64,000 nucleotides of DNA from Brevundimonas sp. SH203 (GCF_002157625.1 NZ_BDMM01000001.1:248001-312000); one strand, 5' to 3'. Counted from the first letter of the stretch, positions 17,550 to 27,016 are shown. A program made the numbers and translations. Notes: a model not told the origin generated them from the letters alone.

Positions 17550-18033
17550 TCGTCGGTCGGCCCCAGCCATCACGATGCGCCTGGTACCCGTCTCGTCGCA
17601 TGGAGGGCTCGCCTGGCCTGCGACCTTGCGGCGGCGAGAGCGGAGGGAACGGGAGCGGGTCTGCAACGGCCCGCGCCGGCGGCGACACACGGTTGCGCCG
17701 TCGGAGGGTCGAGGGGGATACTCGGCCGCACTCGGGACGGTCCTCGCAGGGACCACCGACCCGTCGCAGGCTTATGGGGTTAGGCGATAAGACCGCCACC
17801 GCTCGACGCCCCGAGCTTGCAGGCCAACCTTCCGCGCGGAGCGTCATACCCTTCGTCGAAACGGTACTTACAAACTCACACTCCGGGCGAAGGCCCGGCG
17901 CTCCGCCCAGCCCTCCAACTTCGCTGCGAAAGCGCGAGGCCGCTTTCGCGTGTCTGCGCGCCCGGATCGCCGCACCCGGTTCAAATCGTCGTCGAAGGAG
18001 CCTATGTGGGCGGCATCGTTACGGAGCCTTGTC
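17550..18033. other. Gene-free intergenic remainder before yaaA
   Basis: I see no supportable gene in these 484 bases. Reading frames on both strands are Arg/Pro/Gly-rich, lack ribosome binding sites and show no family resemblance. A perfect 9-bp hairpin lies at 17926-17949 (GCGAAAGCG / CGCTTTCGC, 6-base loop). GGTTCAAATC near 17980 resembles a tRNA T-loop, but the flanks do not pair. ACGGAG at 18021-18026 is the likely yaaA ribosome binding site. Together with 17289-17549 this makes the longest non-coding stretch of the window. Confidence 0.6.
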
Positions 18034-18804
18034 TTGCTGATCGTTCTTTCCCCCGCCAAGCGACTGGACTTCACCGAGGCCGACCCGGCCCTGCCCGGCT
18101 CCGAGCGTCGTTTTCTGGAAGACACCGACAGCCTGGCCAAGACGGCGCGTCGTCAGACCAAGGCCGATCTGCGTCGCCTGATGGGGATTTCCGACGATCT
18201 GGCCACGCTGAACGTCGAGCGGTTCAAGGCCTTCGATTCCGAATCGACCGACGGTGTTCAGGCCGCCTTCGCCTTCGCCGGCGACGTCTATGAGGGGTTG
18301 AAGGCGCGGGAACTGGACGCCAGTGCGCTGGACTTCGCCCAGGCCCACGTTCGCATCCTGTCGGGCTTCTACGGCCTGCTGCGGCCGCTGGACCGCATTC
18401 AGCCCTATCGGCTGGAGATGGGCACGCGGCTGAAGACGCGGCGCGGGGCCAGCCTCTACGACTTCTGGGGCGACCGCATCTCCCGACAGTTGAACGAAGA
18501 CGCCGAGGGCCAGACCGACCCGACCCTGGTGAACCTGGCCAGTCAGGAATATTTCGGCGCCGTGGACGCCAAGGCGCTGAAACTGCCGGTCGTCACGCCC
18601 CAGTTCCGCGAGGAAAAGAACGGCGAGACCCGCATCGTCTCCTTCTTCGCCAAGAAGGCACGCGGGGCCATGACCCGATTCGCCATCGACGAGCGGGTGG
18701 AACGGGTCGAGGACCTGAAGGCTTTCGACCGCGACGGCTATCGTTTCGACAAGGCCGCATCGAGCGACAGCGACTGGATATTCATCAGGTCGGGAAATTC
18801 TTGA
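18034..18804 (+). CDS. yaaA: Peroxide stress protein YaaA (DUF328/UPF0246)
   Basis: Family protein that in E. coli lowers free intracellular iron and protects DNA during hydrogen peroxide stress. The sequence follows E. coli YaaA closely in layout: LIVLSPAKRLDF at the N-terminus, RFKAFD, AFAGDVYEGLKA, FAQAHVRILSGFYGLLRPLD, PYRLEMGTRLKT, LYDFWGDRIS, NLASQEYFGAVD and FFAKKARGAMTRF. I chose TTG 18034 because it gives 256 residues (E. coli 258), starts at the conserved beginning, and has ACGGAG 7 bases upstream. ATG 18004 (AAGGAG only 3 bases away) would add ten non-conserved residues. Confidence 0.92.
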   Translation: MLIVLSPAKRLDFTEADPALPGSERRFLEDTDSLAKTARRQTKADLRRLMGISDDLATLNVERFKAFDSESTDGVQAAFAFAGDVYEGLKARELDASALDFAQAHVRILSGFYGLLRPLDRIQPYRLEMGTRLKTRRGASLYDFWGDRISRQLNEDAEGQTDPTLVNLASQEYFGAVDAKALKLPVVTPQFREEKNGETRIVSFFAKKARGAMTRFAIDERVERVEDLKAFDRDGYRFDKAASSDSDWIFIRSGNS

Positions 18805-18858
18805 TCCCCGACGGGCGATGCCGCTAGTCTCGACCGAAAGATCATAAAGGGCGGACCC

Positions 18859-19692
18859 ATGCTTCATTCCACGACCGAAGATCAGGCTTCGCCGTTTCGC
18901 CAGATCGGCGACCTGTCCGGTCAGGTCGCGATCGTGACCGGCTCGACCTCAGGCATTGGTCTGGCCCTGGCCCGCGCGGTGGCGGCGGGCGGCGGCGAAG
19001 TGGTTCTGAACGGTCTGGGTGAGCCAGCCGAGATCGAGCGCACGCGCGCCGATCTGGAGGCCGCATCCGGCCGGCGCATCCTCTATCATCCGGCCGACAT
19101 GACCCACGGCGACCAGATCGCCGACATGGTCGCCTTCGCCCGGCGTGAGCTGGGGCGGCTGGACATCCTGGTCAACAACGCCGGCATCCAGCACGTCGAA
19201 TCCGTCGAGAACTTCCCCACCGATCAGTGGGAGAAGATCATCGCCATCAACCTGTCGTCCGCCTTCTACGCCACCCGCGCCGCCATCCCGATCATGAAGG
19301 CCCAGGGGCGTGGCCGGATCGTCAACATGGCCTCGGCCCACGGTCTGGTCGCCAGCCCGTTCAAGTCTGCCTATGTCGCGGCCAAACACGGGATCATCGG
19401 CTTCACCAAGACCGTGGCGCTGGAAGTGGCGCGCGACAACATCACCTGCAACGCCATCTGCCCCGGCTTCGTCGAGACGCCCATCGTGTCGAAACAGATC
19501 GCCGACCAGGCCCGCACCCGCAACATGACCGAGGCGCAGGTGCTGACCGACGTGATCCTGGCGGCCCAGCCGACCAAACGGTTCGTCACGACCGAGGAAC
19601 TGACCGGCGTCTTCCTCTATCTGGTCAGCGACCTGGGCGCCTCGGCCAACGGCGCCAGCTTCTCCATCGACGGCGGCTGGACCGCGCAATAG
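18859..19692 (+). CDS. bdhA: 3-hydroxybutyrate dehydrogenase (SDR family)
   Basis: NAD-dependent oxidation of D-3-hydroxybutyrate to acetoacetate, part of polyhydroxybutyrate and ketone-body turnover. Classical SDR features: TGSTSGIGLALARAVA (cofactor loop), NNAGIQHVESVENFP, catalytic Ser159, Tyr172 and Lys176 (SAYVAAK), CPGFVETPIVSKQIADQA and SFSIDGGWTAQ at the end. The NNAGIQHV and FVETPIV patterns are characteristic of 3-hydroxybutyrate dehydrogenases. At 277 residues it is about 17 longer than usual at the N-terminus, so an internal start is possible, but the ATG at 18859 has a reasonable AGGGCGG leader. It is followed after 33 bases by the patatin gene. Confidence 0.88.
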   Translation: MLHSTTEDQASPFRQIGDLSGQVAIVTGSTSGIGLALARAVAAGGGEVVLNGLGEPAEIERTRADLEAASGRRILYHPADMTHGDQIADMVAFARRELGRLDILVNNAGIQHVESVENFPTDQWEKIIAINLSSAFYATRAAIPIMKAQGRGRIVNMASAHGLVASPFKSAYVAAKHGIIGFTKTVALEVARDNITCNAICPGFVETPIVSKQIADQARTRNMTEAQVLTDVILAAQPTKRFVTTEELTGVFLYLVSDLGASANGASFSIDGGWTAQ

Positions 19693-19725
19693 GGCCGCTC
19701 CGACGCGGGCGGACGAAGGGGCGAC

Positions 19726-20790
19726 ATGGCGATCTTCAGACGCAAGACCGCCCAGCCGGCGGACCCGGCCCCGCCCGCGGGCAAGCGGCCGATCTGTCTG
19801 GCGCTTCAGGGCGGCGGCGCCCACGGCGCCTTCCAGTGGGGCGTGCTGGACCGGCTTCTGGAGGACGACAGGCTCGACGTCCGCGCCGTCTCGGGCGTCT
19901 CGGCCGGGGCGATGAACGCCGCCGCCCTGGTCTCGGGCCTGGCGGCCGGCGACGCCCGCGCCACGCTCGACAAGCTGTGGCGCGAGGTCAACCAGTCGGG
20001 GGGTCGCAACGTCTTTGGCGACAGCGCCCTATGGAACGCGGCCCAGCCGCCGGACTGGATGAAGGACAACCCGTTCTGGCGCGCCGGCGAGACGCTGGCC
20101 CTGTCCATGAGCCCCTATGAATTCAATCCGCTGAACCACAATCCTTTGAATCGGGTTCTGAAGGCCGCCATCGATTTCGATGCGGTTCAGGCGTCCGACA
20201 TCAAGCTGTTCGTCGCCGCGACGGCCGTGCGTCAGGCCAGGGCGCGGGTCTTCACCTCCGCCGAGGTCAATGCCGACGTCCTGATGGCGTCGGCCTGTCT
20301 GCCGCACCTGTTCCAAGCGGTCGAGATCGAGGGCGAGCCCTATTGGGACGGCGGCTATCTGACCAATCCGCCCCTATGGCCCCTGACCGGCGAGGATACG
20401 CCCGACGATGTGCTTCTGGTCACGCTGAACCCCATGACCCGCGACGAGACGCCCCGCAGCGCCGCCGACATCATGGATCGGCTGAACGAGATCGTCTTCA
20501 ACGCGCCCCTCGTGGCGGAACTGCGCGCCATCGCCATCGCGGGCGAGATGATCGGCCAGGGCCAGATCGAGATGGGCGGCCAGGGCCCCTATCGCCACGT
20601 TCGGATGCACGCCATCGAGGCGGATCGCTGGCTGTCGGACCTGTCGCTGCGGTCCAAGTTCAACACCGAATGGAGCTTTCTGAACGACCTGAAGACGCGC
20701 GGTCGCGCCGCCGCCGACGAATGGCTGGACAGCTGCCTGGGCGCCGTCGGCCGTCACGCCAGCGTCGATATGCAGGCCCGCTTCGGCTAG
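19726..20790 (+). CDS. Patatin-like phospholipase
   Basis: Ser/Asp dyad lipid acyl hydrolase. Oxyanion loop LALQGGGAHGAFQWGVLD near residue 25, nucleophile elbow SGVSAGAMNAAAL (Ser about residue 60), catalytic Asp in YWDGGYLTNPPLW. 354 residues without a signal peptide, so cytoplasmic or membrane-peripheral. Same direction as bdhA with a short gap; I recall this pairing as common in alphaproteobacteria, which may mean a role at polyhydroxybutyrate granules or in lipid remodelling. That link is inference. The last four bases overlap the end of the convergent sua5 gene. Confidence 0.9.
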   Translation: MAIFRRKTAQPADPAPPAGKRPICLALQGGGAHGAFQWGVLDRLLEDDRLDVRAVSGVSAGAMNAAALVSGLAAGDARATLDKLWREVNQSGGRNVFGDSALWNAAQPPDWMKDNPFWRAGETLALSMSPYEFNPLNHNPLNRVLKAAIDFDAVQASDIKLFVAATAVRQARARVFTSAEVNADVLMASACLPHLFQAVEIEGEPYWDGGYLTNPPLWPLTGEDTPDDVLLVTLNPMTRDETPRSAADIMDRLNEIVFNAPLVAELRAIAIAGEMIGQGQIEMGGQGPYRHVRMHAIEADRWLSDLSLRSKFNTEWSFLNDLKTRGRAAADEWLDSCLGAVGRHASVDMQARFG

Positions 20791-21704
20791 CCGACGAAGC
20801 CGGCGGCGCGGCGCAGGCGATCGTTGATCGCCTCGCCCAACCCCGTCGCCGGGATCGGCGAAACGGCGATGCCGGCCGGCCGGGTCCGGTCCGCCTCGCG
20901 CAGCAGTCGGAACAGATTGACCGCCGCCTCGCCCAGATCGCCGGTCGGGCTCAGGCTCCAGCGAGGCTCGCCCACGCCGGGGCCGAAGCCCAGCAGAACC
21001 TCGTCCGGCCGCACCGTCGCCGCCTCGATCCGCACCGGGGCGTCCGGGGCGTAATGCAGCGTCAGCCGGCCGGGGGAACGATGCCCCTCCCCTCTGTCGG
21101 CCAACGGCCCGACCACGGCCTCGATCTGGGCCCGCGTCACCGCGCCGGGCCGCAACAGGGCGACACGGCCGTCCAACACCGAGACGACCGTGCTTTCCAG
21201 CCCCACCCGGCATGGCCCGCCGTCGACGGCGGCGGCGACGGCGAACCCCGTCTCCTCCACCGCATCGTCGAACGTCGTCGGGCTGGGCCGGCCCGAGCGA
21301 TTGGCCGAGGGCGCCACGACCGGGCCGTCGAACGCCGCCAGAACCGCCCTCGCCATCGGATGGGCCGGAACCCGGATCGCCACGCTGTCCAGACCGGCGC
21401 GGGCCAGGTCGCAGACCCGCGCCGCGTCGCGAACGGGCCCCACCAGGGTCAGCGGCCCCGGCCAGAAGGCGTCGGCCAGGGCCTGGGCGGCGGCGTCGAA
21501 CACCGCGATCTGGGCCGCCGCCGCCGCATCGGCGACGTGAGAGATCAATGGATTGAACCGCGGCCGCCCCTTGGCCTCGAAGATGGCCGCGACTGCCTTA
21601 GGATCGCCGGCGTCGGCGCCCAGCCCATAGACCGTTTCGGTCGGCAGCAGGATCAGCGCCCCGTCCCGCAGGGCCGCCGCCGCCTCTTGCGGCGTCGCGC
21701 TCAC
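20787..21704 (-). CDS. sua5: Threonylcarbamoyl-AMP synthase (Sua5/YrdC/TsaC)
   Basis: Makes threonylcarbamoyl-AMP from threonine, bicarbonate and ATP for the universal t6A37 modification of ANN-decoding tRNAs. The N-terminal YrdC domain shows LILLPTETVYGLGADAGD, IFEAKGRPRFNPLISHV and FWPGPLTLVG, then VAIRVPAHPMARA and APSANRSGRPSPTT. A linker with SPGRLTLHYAPDAPV leads to a C-terminal Sua5 domain (about residues 210-305), so this is the long Sua5 form rather than TsaC. Start is GTG at 21704, overlapping the cytochrome b561 stop by four bases (GTGA), which suggests coupled translation. Confidence 0.94.
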   Translation of the reverse strand: MSATPQEAAAALRDGALILLPTETVYGLGADAGDPKAVAAIFEAKGRPRFNPLISHVADAAAAAQIAVFDAAAQALADAFWPGPLTLVGPVRDAARVCDLARAGLDSVAIRVPAHPMARAVLAAFDGPVVAPSANRSGRPSPTTFDDAVEETGFAVAAAVDGGPCRVGLESTVVSVLDGRVALLRPGAVTRAQIEAVVGPLADRGEGHRSPGRLTLHYAPDAPVRIEAATVRPDEVLLGFGPGVGEPRWSLSPTGDLGEAAVNLFRLLREADRTRPAGIAVSPIPATGLGEAINDRLRRAAGFVG

Positions 21705-22252
21705 GGTCGGCGCGGGATCAGCGGGATCATCCGGTGCAGCACATTGTCCCGGTCGATGAACTGATGCTTCAGCGCCGCCAAAACGTGCAGGGCGATCAGG
21801 ACATACAGCCCCTTCACCGCCAGACCGTGGGCGCCCATGAAGCTGCGCGCCGCGTCACGCCCGCCGCCGATCGGCAACAAGGGCCATTCGAACAGGCCGA
21901 ACCACGAAATGGCTCGCCCGCCGGCCGAGGAAGCCAGCCATCCGGTCATCGGAATGACGATCAGCGCCAGATAGAACAGCACATGCGTCGCCCGCGCCCC
22001 GATCCTCTGCCAGCGCGGCAGGTCGGACGGCAGGGCGATGGCGGGATGGGCCAGACGCCAGCCGATCCGCGCCAGGGTCGCCACCAGAATCGTCAGCCCC
22101 AGCGACTTGTGCAGCATGACGAACTGGCCCGACATCGGCCCTTCGGTATTCTCGTGCGCCGTGATCAGCAGCACCTGGATCAGCACCGCCGCCGCGATTC
22201 CCCAGTGCAGGATCAGGGAAACGGTCGAATATCGATTTCGCGGTTCGGCCAT
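21701..22252 (-). CDS. Cytochrome b561 family protein
   Basis: A 183-residue inner-membrane dihaem b protein with four hydrophobic segments. Candidate haem-ligand histidines lie in SLILHWGIAAAVL, FVMLHKSLGLTIL, THVLFYLALIVIPMTGWLAS and LIALHVLAALKHQF, the pattern of bacterial CybB. Such proteins move electrons between membrane quinones and acceptors such as superoxide. I chose ATG 22252 because it has GGAAGGGAAG just upstream and begins exactly at the first conserved segment; the longer frame to 22342 adds 30 basic residues of no family. It is divergent from the acyl-CoA dehydrogenase gene and upstream of sua5. Confidence 0.88.
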   Translation of the reverse strand: MAEPRNRYSTVSLILHWGIAAAVLIQVLLITAHENTEGPMSGQFVMLHKSLGLTILVATLARIGWRLAHPAIALPSDLPRWQRIGARATHVLFYLALIVIPMTGWLASSAGGRAISWFGLFEWPLLPIGGGRDAARSFMGAHGLAVKGLYVLIALHVLAALKHQFIDRDNVLHRMIPLIPRRP

Positions 22253-22371
22253 GGCTTCCCTTCCGTGACGGCACGGCGTCACCTTGCACAGAGACGGGGC
22301 GCGTCGCCAAGACGCTTGCGACACCCTGCCTCGACGCGGCACTTAGGCCGCAAAGACGATTGAGGAAACCC

Positions 22372-24156
22372 ATGACCTACCGTGCGCCCGTTCGAGACCT
22401 GGCCTTCACCTTGGAGGCTGTCGCCGGCATGGCCGACGTCGCCGCGACCGGCGCCTTTCCCGATTACGCCGCCGATGTCGCCGCCGCCGTGATCGAGGCC
22501 GCCGGGCAGTTCTCGGAAGAGGTGCTGGCCCCCCTGAACCGCATCGGCGACCAGCAGGGTTCGACCTACGCCAACGGCGCCGTCACCGCAGCGCCGGGTT
22601 TCGCCGACGCCTATCGCCAGTTCGCCGCCGGCGGCTGGACCGGCCTGTCCGCCTCGACAGAGGCCGGCGGCCAGGCCCTGCCCAAGGCGCTGGAGCTGGC
22701 GGCCTATGAGACGGTCCACGCCGCCAACATGGCCTTCGGCCTGTGCCCCATGCTGTCGCTGGCGGCCATCGAGGCGCTGGAGCAGGTCGGCACGCCCGAG
22801 CAGAAGTCGAAATATCTGACCCGACTGGTCAGCGGCGAATGGACCGGGGCCATGGTGCTGACGGAGCCGGGCGCGGGTTCGGACCTGGGCGCCCTGACCA
22901 CGACCGCGACGCCGAACGGCAACGGAACCTATGCGCTGAACGGCCAGAAGATCTTCATCACCTGGGGCGACCACGACGCCGCCGACAACATCGTGCATCT
23001 GGTCCTGGCCCGCCTGCCCGACGCCCCCAAGGGACCGAAGGGGATCAGCCTGTTCCTGACGCCCAAGTTCGCGGTCAGGGACGACGGTTCGCTGGGTGAC
23101 CGGAACGCCTTCCGCCCCGTCGGCGTCGAACACAAGCTGGGCATCCACGCCTCGCCCACCTGCGTCATGAGCTACGAGGGCGCGACCGCCGAACTGATCG
23201 GACAGCCGAACCAGGGCCTGGCCCATATGTTCGTGATGATGAACGCCGCGCGTCTGGCGGTCGGGGTCGAGGGCGTCGGCGTCGCCGAGCGCGCCTATCA
23301 GCACGCCCTGGCCTATGCGTTGGAGCGCCGCCAGGGCCGGTCGGTCTGGACGGGCGAGGCCAACGCCCCGATCTTCGACCACCCCGACGTTCGCCGGATG
23401 CTGGGCGTCATGAAGGCCAAGATTTCGGCCGCCCGCGCCATCTGCCTGTCCACCGGCGTCGCCGCCGACCTGGCCCGCCATGCCGCGACGGAAGAGGCGC
23501 GTCGCCGCTGGAAGGGGCGCGAGGACCTGTTCACCCCGATCGCCAAGGCCTGGTCCACCGATGTCGGCTGCGAGGTCGCCTCGATGGGCGTCCAGGTCCA
23601 CGGCGGCATGGGCTTCATCGAGGAAACCGGCGCGGCCCAATACTATCGCGACGCCCGCATCGCCCCGATCTACGAGGGCACAAACGGCATCCAGGCGATG
23701 GACCTCGTCGGGCGCAAACTGTCGATGGACGGCGGCGAATCGGCCAAGGCCCTGATCGCCGACATGAAGGCGACCCTGGCCGATCTGGGCGCGCTCTATT
23801 CCGGCAAGCCGGTCGAGCGGTTCGCCACGGCCATCGAGGCGGTCGAGGACGCGACGCTGTGGCTGCTGGATCAGAAGGCCGACGCGAATGCGGCCGCCGA
23901 CGTTCTGGCCGCCGCCGACGCCTATCTGAAACTGCTGGGCGACGTCGTCGGCGGCTGGATGCTGGCCAAGGGCGCGCTGGCGGCCAAGGCCAGACTGAAC
24001 GCCAATGACGGCGATCCCGCCTGGCTGCAGGGCAAGATGGACCTTTATGAAATCTACGCCGCCAACGTCCTGGGCCATGTCTCCAGCCGACTGGCGGCCG
24101 TGGGTCAGGGCGGCGCCCTGCTGCAACGCCTGTCGGTCGAGGCGCTGGCGGGCTGA
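22372..24156 (+). CDS. Acyl-CoA dehydrogenase (long, DmdC/FadE-like)
   Basis: FAD-dependent alpha,beta-dehydrogenation of an acyl-CoA thioester, of about 594 residues with a C-terminal extension domain. Landmarks are MVLTEPGAGSDLGALTT, KIFITWGDHDAADNIVHLVL, GVEHKLGIHASPTCVM, VQVHGGMGFIEETGAAQYYR and RIAPIYEGTNGIQAMDLVGR. This is the group containing DmdC (3-methylmercaptopropionyl-CoA dehydrogenase) and broad fatty acyl-CoA enzymes; substrate cannot be told. The ATG at 22372 has GAGGA six bases upstream, better than the in-frame TTG at 22360. No ETF or thiolase genes lie next to it. Confidence 0.88.
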   Translation: MTYRAPVRDLAFTLEAVAGMADVAATGAFPDYAADVAAAVIEAAGQFSEEVLAPLNRIGDQQGSTYANGAVTAAPGFADAYRQFAAGGWTGLSASTEAGGQALPKALELAAYETVHAANMAFGLCPMLSLAAIEALEQVGTPEQKSKYLTRLVSGEWTGAMVLTEPGAGSDLGALTTTATPNGNGTYALNGQKIFITWGDHDAADNIVHLVLARLPDAPKGPKGISLFLTPKFAVRDDGSLGDRNAFRPVGVEHKLGIHASPTCVMSYEGATAELIGQPNQGLAHMFVMMNAARLAVGVEGVGVAERAYQHALAYALERRQGRSVWTGEANAPIFDHPDVRRMLGVMKAKISAARAICLSTGVAADLARHAATEEARRRWKGREDLFTPIAKAWSTDVGCEVASMGVQVHGGMGFIEETGAAQYYRDARIAPIYEGTNGIQAMDLVGRKLSMDGGESAKALIADMKATLADLGALYSGKPVERFATAIEAVEDATLWLLDQKADANAAADVLAAADAYLKLLGDVVGGWMLAKGALAAKARLNANDGDPAWLQGKMDLYEIYAANVLGHVSSRLAAVGQGGALLQRLSVEALAG

Positions 24157-24236
24157 TCCGCCTGGCGTCGCATTGACCTTGGTCCTCGGTCGCCCTCAAG
24201 GTGCGGCCTTCGACTTTCAAACGCGGGGAGCGACCG

Positions 24237-26456
24237 ATGAACCGTCGGCAAGTGATAATGTCCTCTGCGGCGACGGCGCTCGCCGCCTCGGCCGTCCCCG
24301 CCCTCGCTCGCCAACCTGTCGGAAACTCGATGCCCCAACCGCCCGTCGCCAAGAAGATTCCCGTCGTCATCGAACAGCTGGGCCGCACCCGCACCGACGA
24401 CTATCAATGGATGAAGGACGACAACTGGCAGGCCGTGCTGCGCGACCCGACCCTGATCAAGACCGAGGTCAAGGAGCATCTGACGGCCGAGAACGCCTAT
24501 CGCGAGGCCATGATGGCCTCCACCCTGCCGCTGCAGCAGACGATGTTTGCGGAGATGCGCGGCCGCATCAAGGAAGACGACAGTTCCGTCCCGGCTCCCG
24601 ACGGCGGCTGGACCTACTATGTCGAATACCAGACCGGCGACCAGCATCCCCGCTACATGCGCGTCGAACGCCAGGGCACATGGATGGTCGATGGCCAGCC
24701 GGTGACGAAGAACTTCGTCATGGCCCCGACGCCGCAGCTGCTTCTGGACGCCAACGTCCTGGCCGAGGGCAAGGCCTATTCCGAGGTTTCGGCTGCATCG
24801 CACAGCCCCGACCATGCCCTGTTCGCCTATGCCGAGGACGCCCAGGGGTCCGAGGTCCACAAGATCTACGTCAAGGACCTCGCCACGGACGAGGTTCTGC
24901 CCGAGGTGATCGACAGCGCCACGGGTGACTTCGTCTTCTCGCCTGACAGCCAGTGGATATTCTGGACCAACCGCGACGACAACGGCCGCCCGGACAAGAT
25001 CTTCCGTCGCCCGGCGCGCGGCGGCGAGACCACCCTGGTCTATGAGGAGGACGACGACGGCATGTTCATCGGCGTGGGCCGCACGGCCGACGACCAGTTC
25101 ATCGTCATCGGCATCCAGAACCAGGAAACGTCCGAGGCCCGCTACATCCCTGCCGCGACGCCCACCGCGAAACCGATGGTGCTGGAGCCGCGCGTGGTCG
25201 CCATTCGCTATGACGCCGATCACTGGGGCGACCGCTGGGTGATCCGCACCAACGCCGACGACGCCATCGACTTCAAGATCGTCCAGGCCCCGACCGCGAC
25301 CCCGTCAAAGGCCCACTGGACCGATTTGGTGCCTCACACGCCCGGCCGTTTCATCGAGGGTCTGGACCTGACCAAGGGGCATCTGGCCCGTCAGGAGCGC
25401 GCCGACGCCAACACCCGCATCATCATCCGCGACCGGGCCGGCGCCGAGCATGAAATCGCTGTGGACGAGCCCGCCTTCGCCCTGTCGCTGGCTGGCGCGT
25501 CAGAGTTCGACACCACGACGACCCGCTACGCCTACAACTCGCCGTCCACCCCGACCCAGACCTTCGACTACGACATGGCGACGCGCGAGCGGACGCTGCG
25601 AAAGACCCAGCAGATTCCGTCGGGTCACAACGTCGAGGACTATGTCGTCGAGCGGCTGAACGCGCCCGCGTCAGATGGTCAGCTGGTGCCGGTCACGGTG
25701 CTGCGCCGCAAGTCGACCCCGATCGACGGTTCGGCGCCACTGCTTCTCTATGGCTATGGCTCCTACGGCATTCCCATGCCCGCCAGCTTCTCGACCAACC
25801 GGCTGTCGCTGGTGGATCGCGGCTGGATCTACGCCATCGCCCATATTCGCGGCGGCTCCGACAAGGGCTGGGGCTGGTTCCTCGACGCCCGGAAGATGAC
25901 GAAGAAGAACACTTTCACCGATTTCATCGCCGCCGCCGAACATCTGATCGAGCGTAAATACGCCTCGACCGGACACATCGTCGCCCAGGGCGGGTCGGCG
26001 GGCGGCCTCCTGATGGGCGCCGTCACCAATATGCGGCCCGACCTGTGGGCCGGCGTCATCGGACAAGTGCCCTTCGTGGACGTCATCAACACCATGAGCG
26101 ACACCTCCCTGCCGCTGACGCCGCCGGAATGGCCCGAATGGGGCAACCCCATCGAGGATGTGGCCGCCTACGACTATATGCTCAGCTACAGTCCCTACGA
26201 TCAGGTCGCGCCGAAAGCCTATCCGGCCGTGCTGGCCACAGGCGGCCTGTCCGATCCGCGCGTCACCTATTGGGAGCCGGAGAAGTGGGTCGCCAAGCTG
26301 CGGCCGGCCACCACTTCGGGCAAGCCGGTGCTGCTGAAGATCAATATGGAGGCCGGACACGGCGGGGCGGCCGGGCGGTTCGACTATCTGAAGGAGGTCG
26401 CCCACGACTACGCCTTCGCCGTGTGGGCCATCGACAAGGGGTGGCAGGCCGCGTGA
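24237..26456 (+). CDS. Prolyl oligopeptidase family (S9A, oligopeptidase B-like) with Tat-type signal
   Basis: Serine peptidase with a seven-bladed propeller and a C-terminal alpha/beta-hydrolase domain, cleaving short peptides. The N-terminus MNRRQVIMSSAATALAAS has a twin-Arg followed by a hydrophobic stretch and a PALA-type cleavage site, so periplasmic export via Tat is likely. Start DDYQWMKDD, propeller SPDSQWIFWT, catalytic Ser in GGSAGGLLMG (about residue 590), IRGGSDKGWGWF before it, Asp likely near GGLSDPRVTYWEP and His in EAGHGGAAGR. I chose ATG 24237 with GGGGAG six bases upstream over a longer frame from 24201. About 739 residues. The next gene overlaps by four bases. Confidence 0.9.
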   Translation: MNRRQVIMSSAATALAASAVPALARQPVGNSMPQPPVAKKIPVVIEQLGRTRTDDYQWMKDDNWQAVLRDPTLIKTEVKEHLTAENAYREAMMASTLPLQQTMFAEMRGRIKEDDSSVPAPDGGWTYYVEYQTGDQHPRYMRVERQGTWMVDGQPVTKNFVMAPTPQLLLDANVLAEGKAYSEVSAASHSPDHALFAYAEDAQGSEVHKIYVKDLATDEVLPEVIDSATGDFVFSPDSQWIFWTNRDDNGRPDKIFRRPARGGETTLVYEEDDDGMFIGVGRTADDQFIVIGIQNQETSEARYIPAATPTAKPMVLEPRVVAIRYDADHWGDRWVIRTNADDAIDFKIVQAPTATPSKAHWTDLVPHTPGRFIEGLDLTKGHLARQERADANTRIIIRDRAGAEHEIAVDEPAFALSLAGASEFDTTTTRYAYNSPSTPTQTFDYDMATRERTLRKTQQIPSGHNVEDYVVERLNAPASDGQLVPVTVLRRKSTPIDGSAPLLLYGYGSYGIPMPASFSTNRLSLVDRGWIYAIAHIRGGSDKGWGWFLDARKMTKKNTFTDFIAAAEHLIERKYASTGHIVAQGGSAGGLLMGAVTNMRPDLWAGVIGQVPFVDVINTMSDTSLPLTPPEWPEWGNPIEDVAAYDYMLSYSPYDQVAPKAYPAVLATGGLSDPRVTYWEPEKWVAKLRPATTSGKPVLLKINMEAGHGGAAGRFDYLKEVAHDYAFAVWAIDKGWQAA

Positions 26457-27016
26457 CCCCGCCCAAGGTTCGCAACGCCGGTTTCGACGACATCGCGACC
26501 ATCACCGCCATCTACGCCGAGAGCGTCGTCAACGGTCGCGGCACCTTCGAGCTTGAGCCGCCAGACGAGGCCGAGATGGCGTCGCGTCTGGCGGCGGTCG
26601 AAGCCCTGGGTCTGCCTCGCCTGGTCGCCGAAATCGACGGCCGGGTCGCCGGCTACGCCTACGCCGCGCCGTTCCGCACGCGCCAGGCCTATCGCTACAT
26701 GGTCGAGGATTCGATCTATGTCGCACCCTGGGCGCGCGGCCGGGGCGTCGCCGGCGCCCTGCTGGACGCCCTGATCAAGCGGTGCGAGGCCAGGGGGCTT
26801 CGTCAGATGGTCGCGGTCATCGGAGATTCTGAAAATACCGGCTCCATCGCCCTTCACCGCACGCGGGGCTTCACCGACGCCGGCGTCTTCAAGGCGGCCG
26901 GCTGGAAGCACGACGACTGGCGCGACGTCATCTTCATGCAGCGCGCCTTGGGCCAAGGCGGCGATGCGGCCCCCGACGCGCCCGGCCTGCCCCTGATCGA
27001 CAAGAAACCCCGCTAG
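26453..27016 (+). CDS. GNAT acetyltransferase, phosphinothricin/methionine-sulfoximine acetyltransferase-like
   Basis: 187-residue GNAT protein. N-terminal RNAGFDDIATITAIYAESVV, TFELEPPDEAEMASRLA, AYAAPFRTRQAYRYMVEDSI, acetyl-CoA loop YVAPWARGRGVAGALLDALI and C-terminal GDSENTGSIALHRTRGF are those of the Pat/YncA group, which acetylates L-phosphinothricin, methionine sulfone or methionine sulfoximine. Start is a GTG at 26453 overlapping the peptidase stop (GTGA); no ATG would keep the first conserved motif. Coupled translation with the peptidase is likely. A cytoplasmic role in protecting glutamine synthetase from natural inhibitors is plausible but not shown by the sequence. Confidence 0.87.
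   Translation: MTPPKVRNAGFDDIATITAIYAESVVNGRGTFELEPPDEAEMASRLAAVEALGLPRLVAEIDGRVAGYAYAAPFRTRQAYRYMVEDSIYVAPWARGRGVAGALLDALIKRCEARGLRQMVAVIGDSENTGSIALHRTRGFTDAGVFKAAGWKHDDWRDVIFMQRALGQGGDAAPDAPGLPLIDKKPR

Noticed and set aside
17263..17847. 194-codon minus-strand frame in the intergenic region
   Set aside because: Product is Arg/Pro-rich and arises from palindromic repeats; no ribosome binding site, no family.
17975..18000. GGTTCAAATC resembling a tRNA T-loop
   Set aside because: The flanking bases do not form a T-stem, and no acceptor, D or anticodon stem can be built around it.
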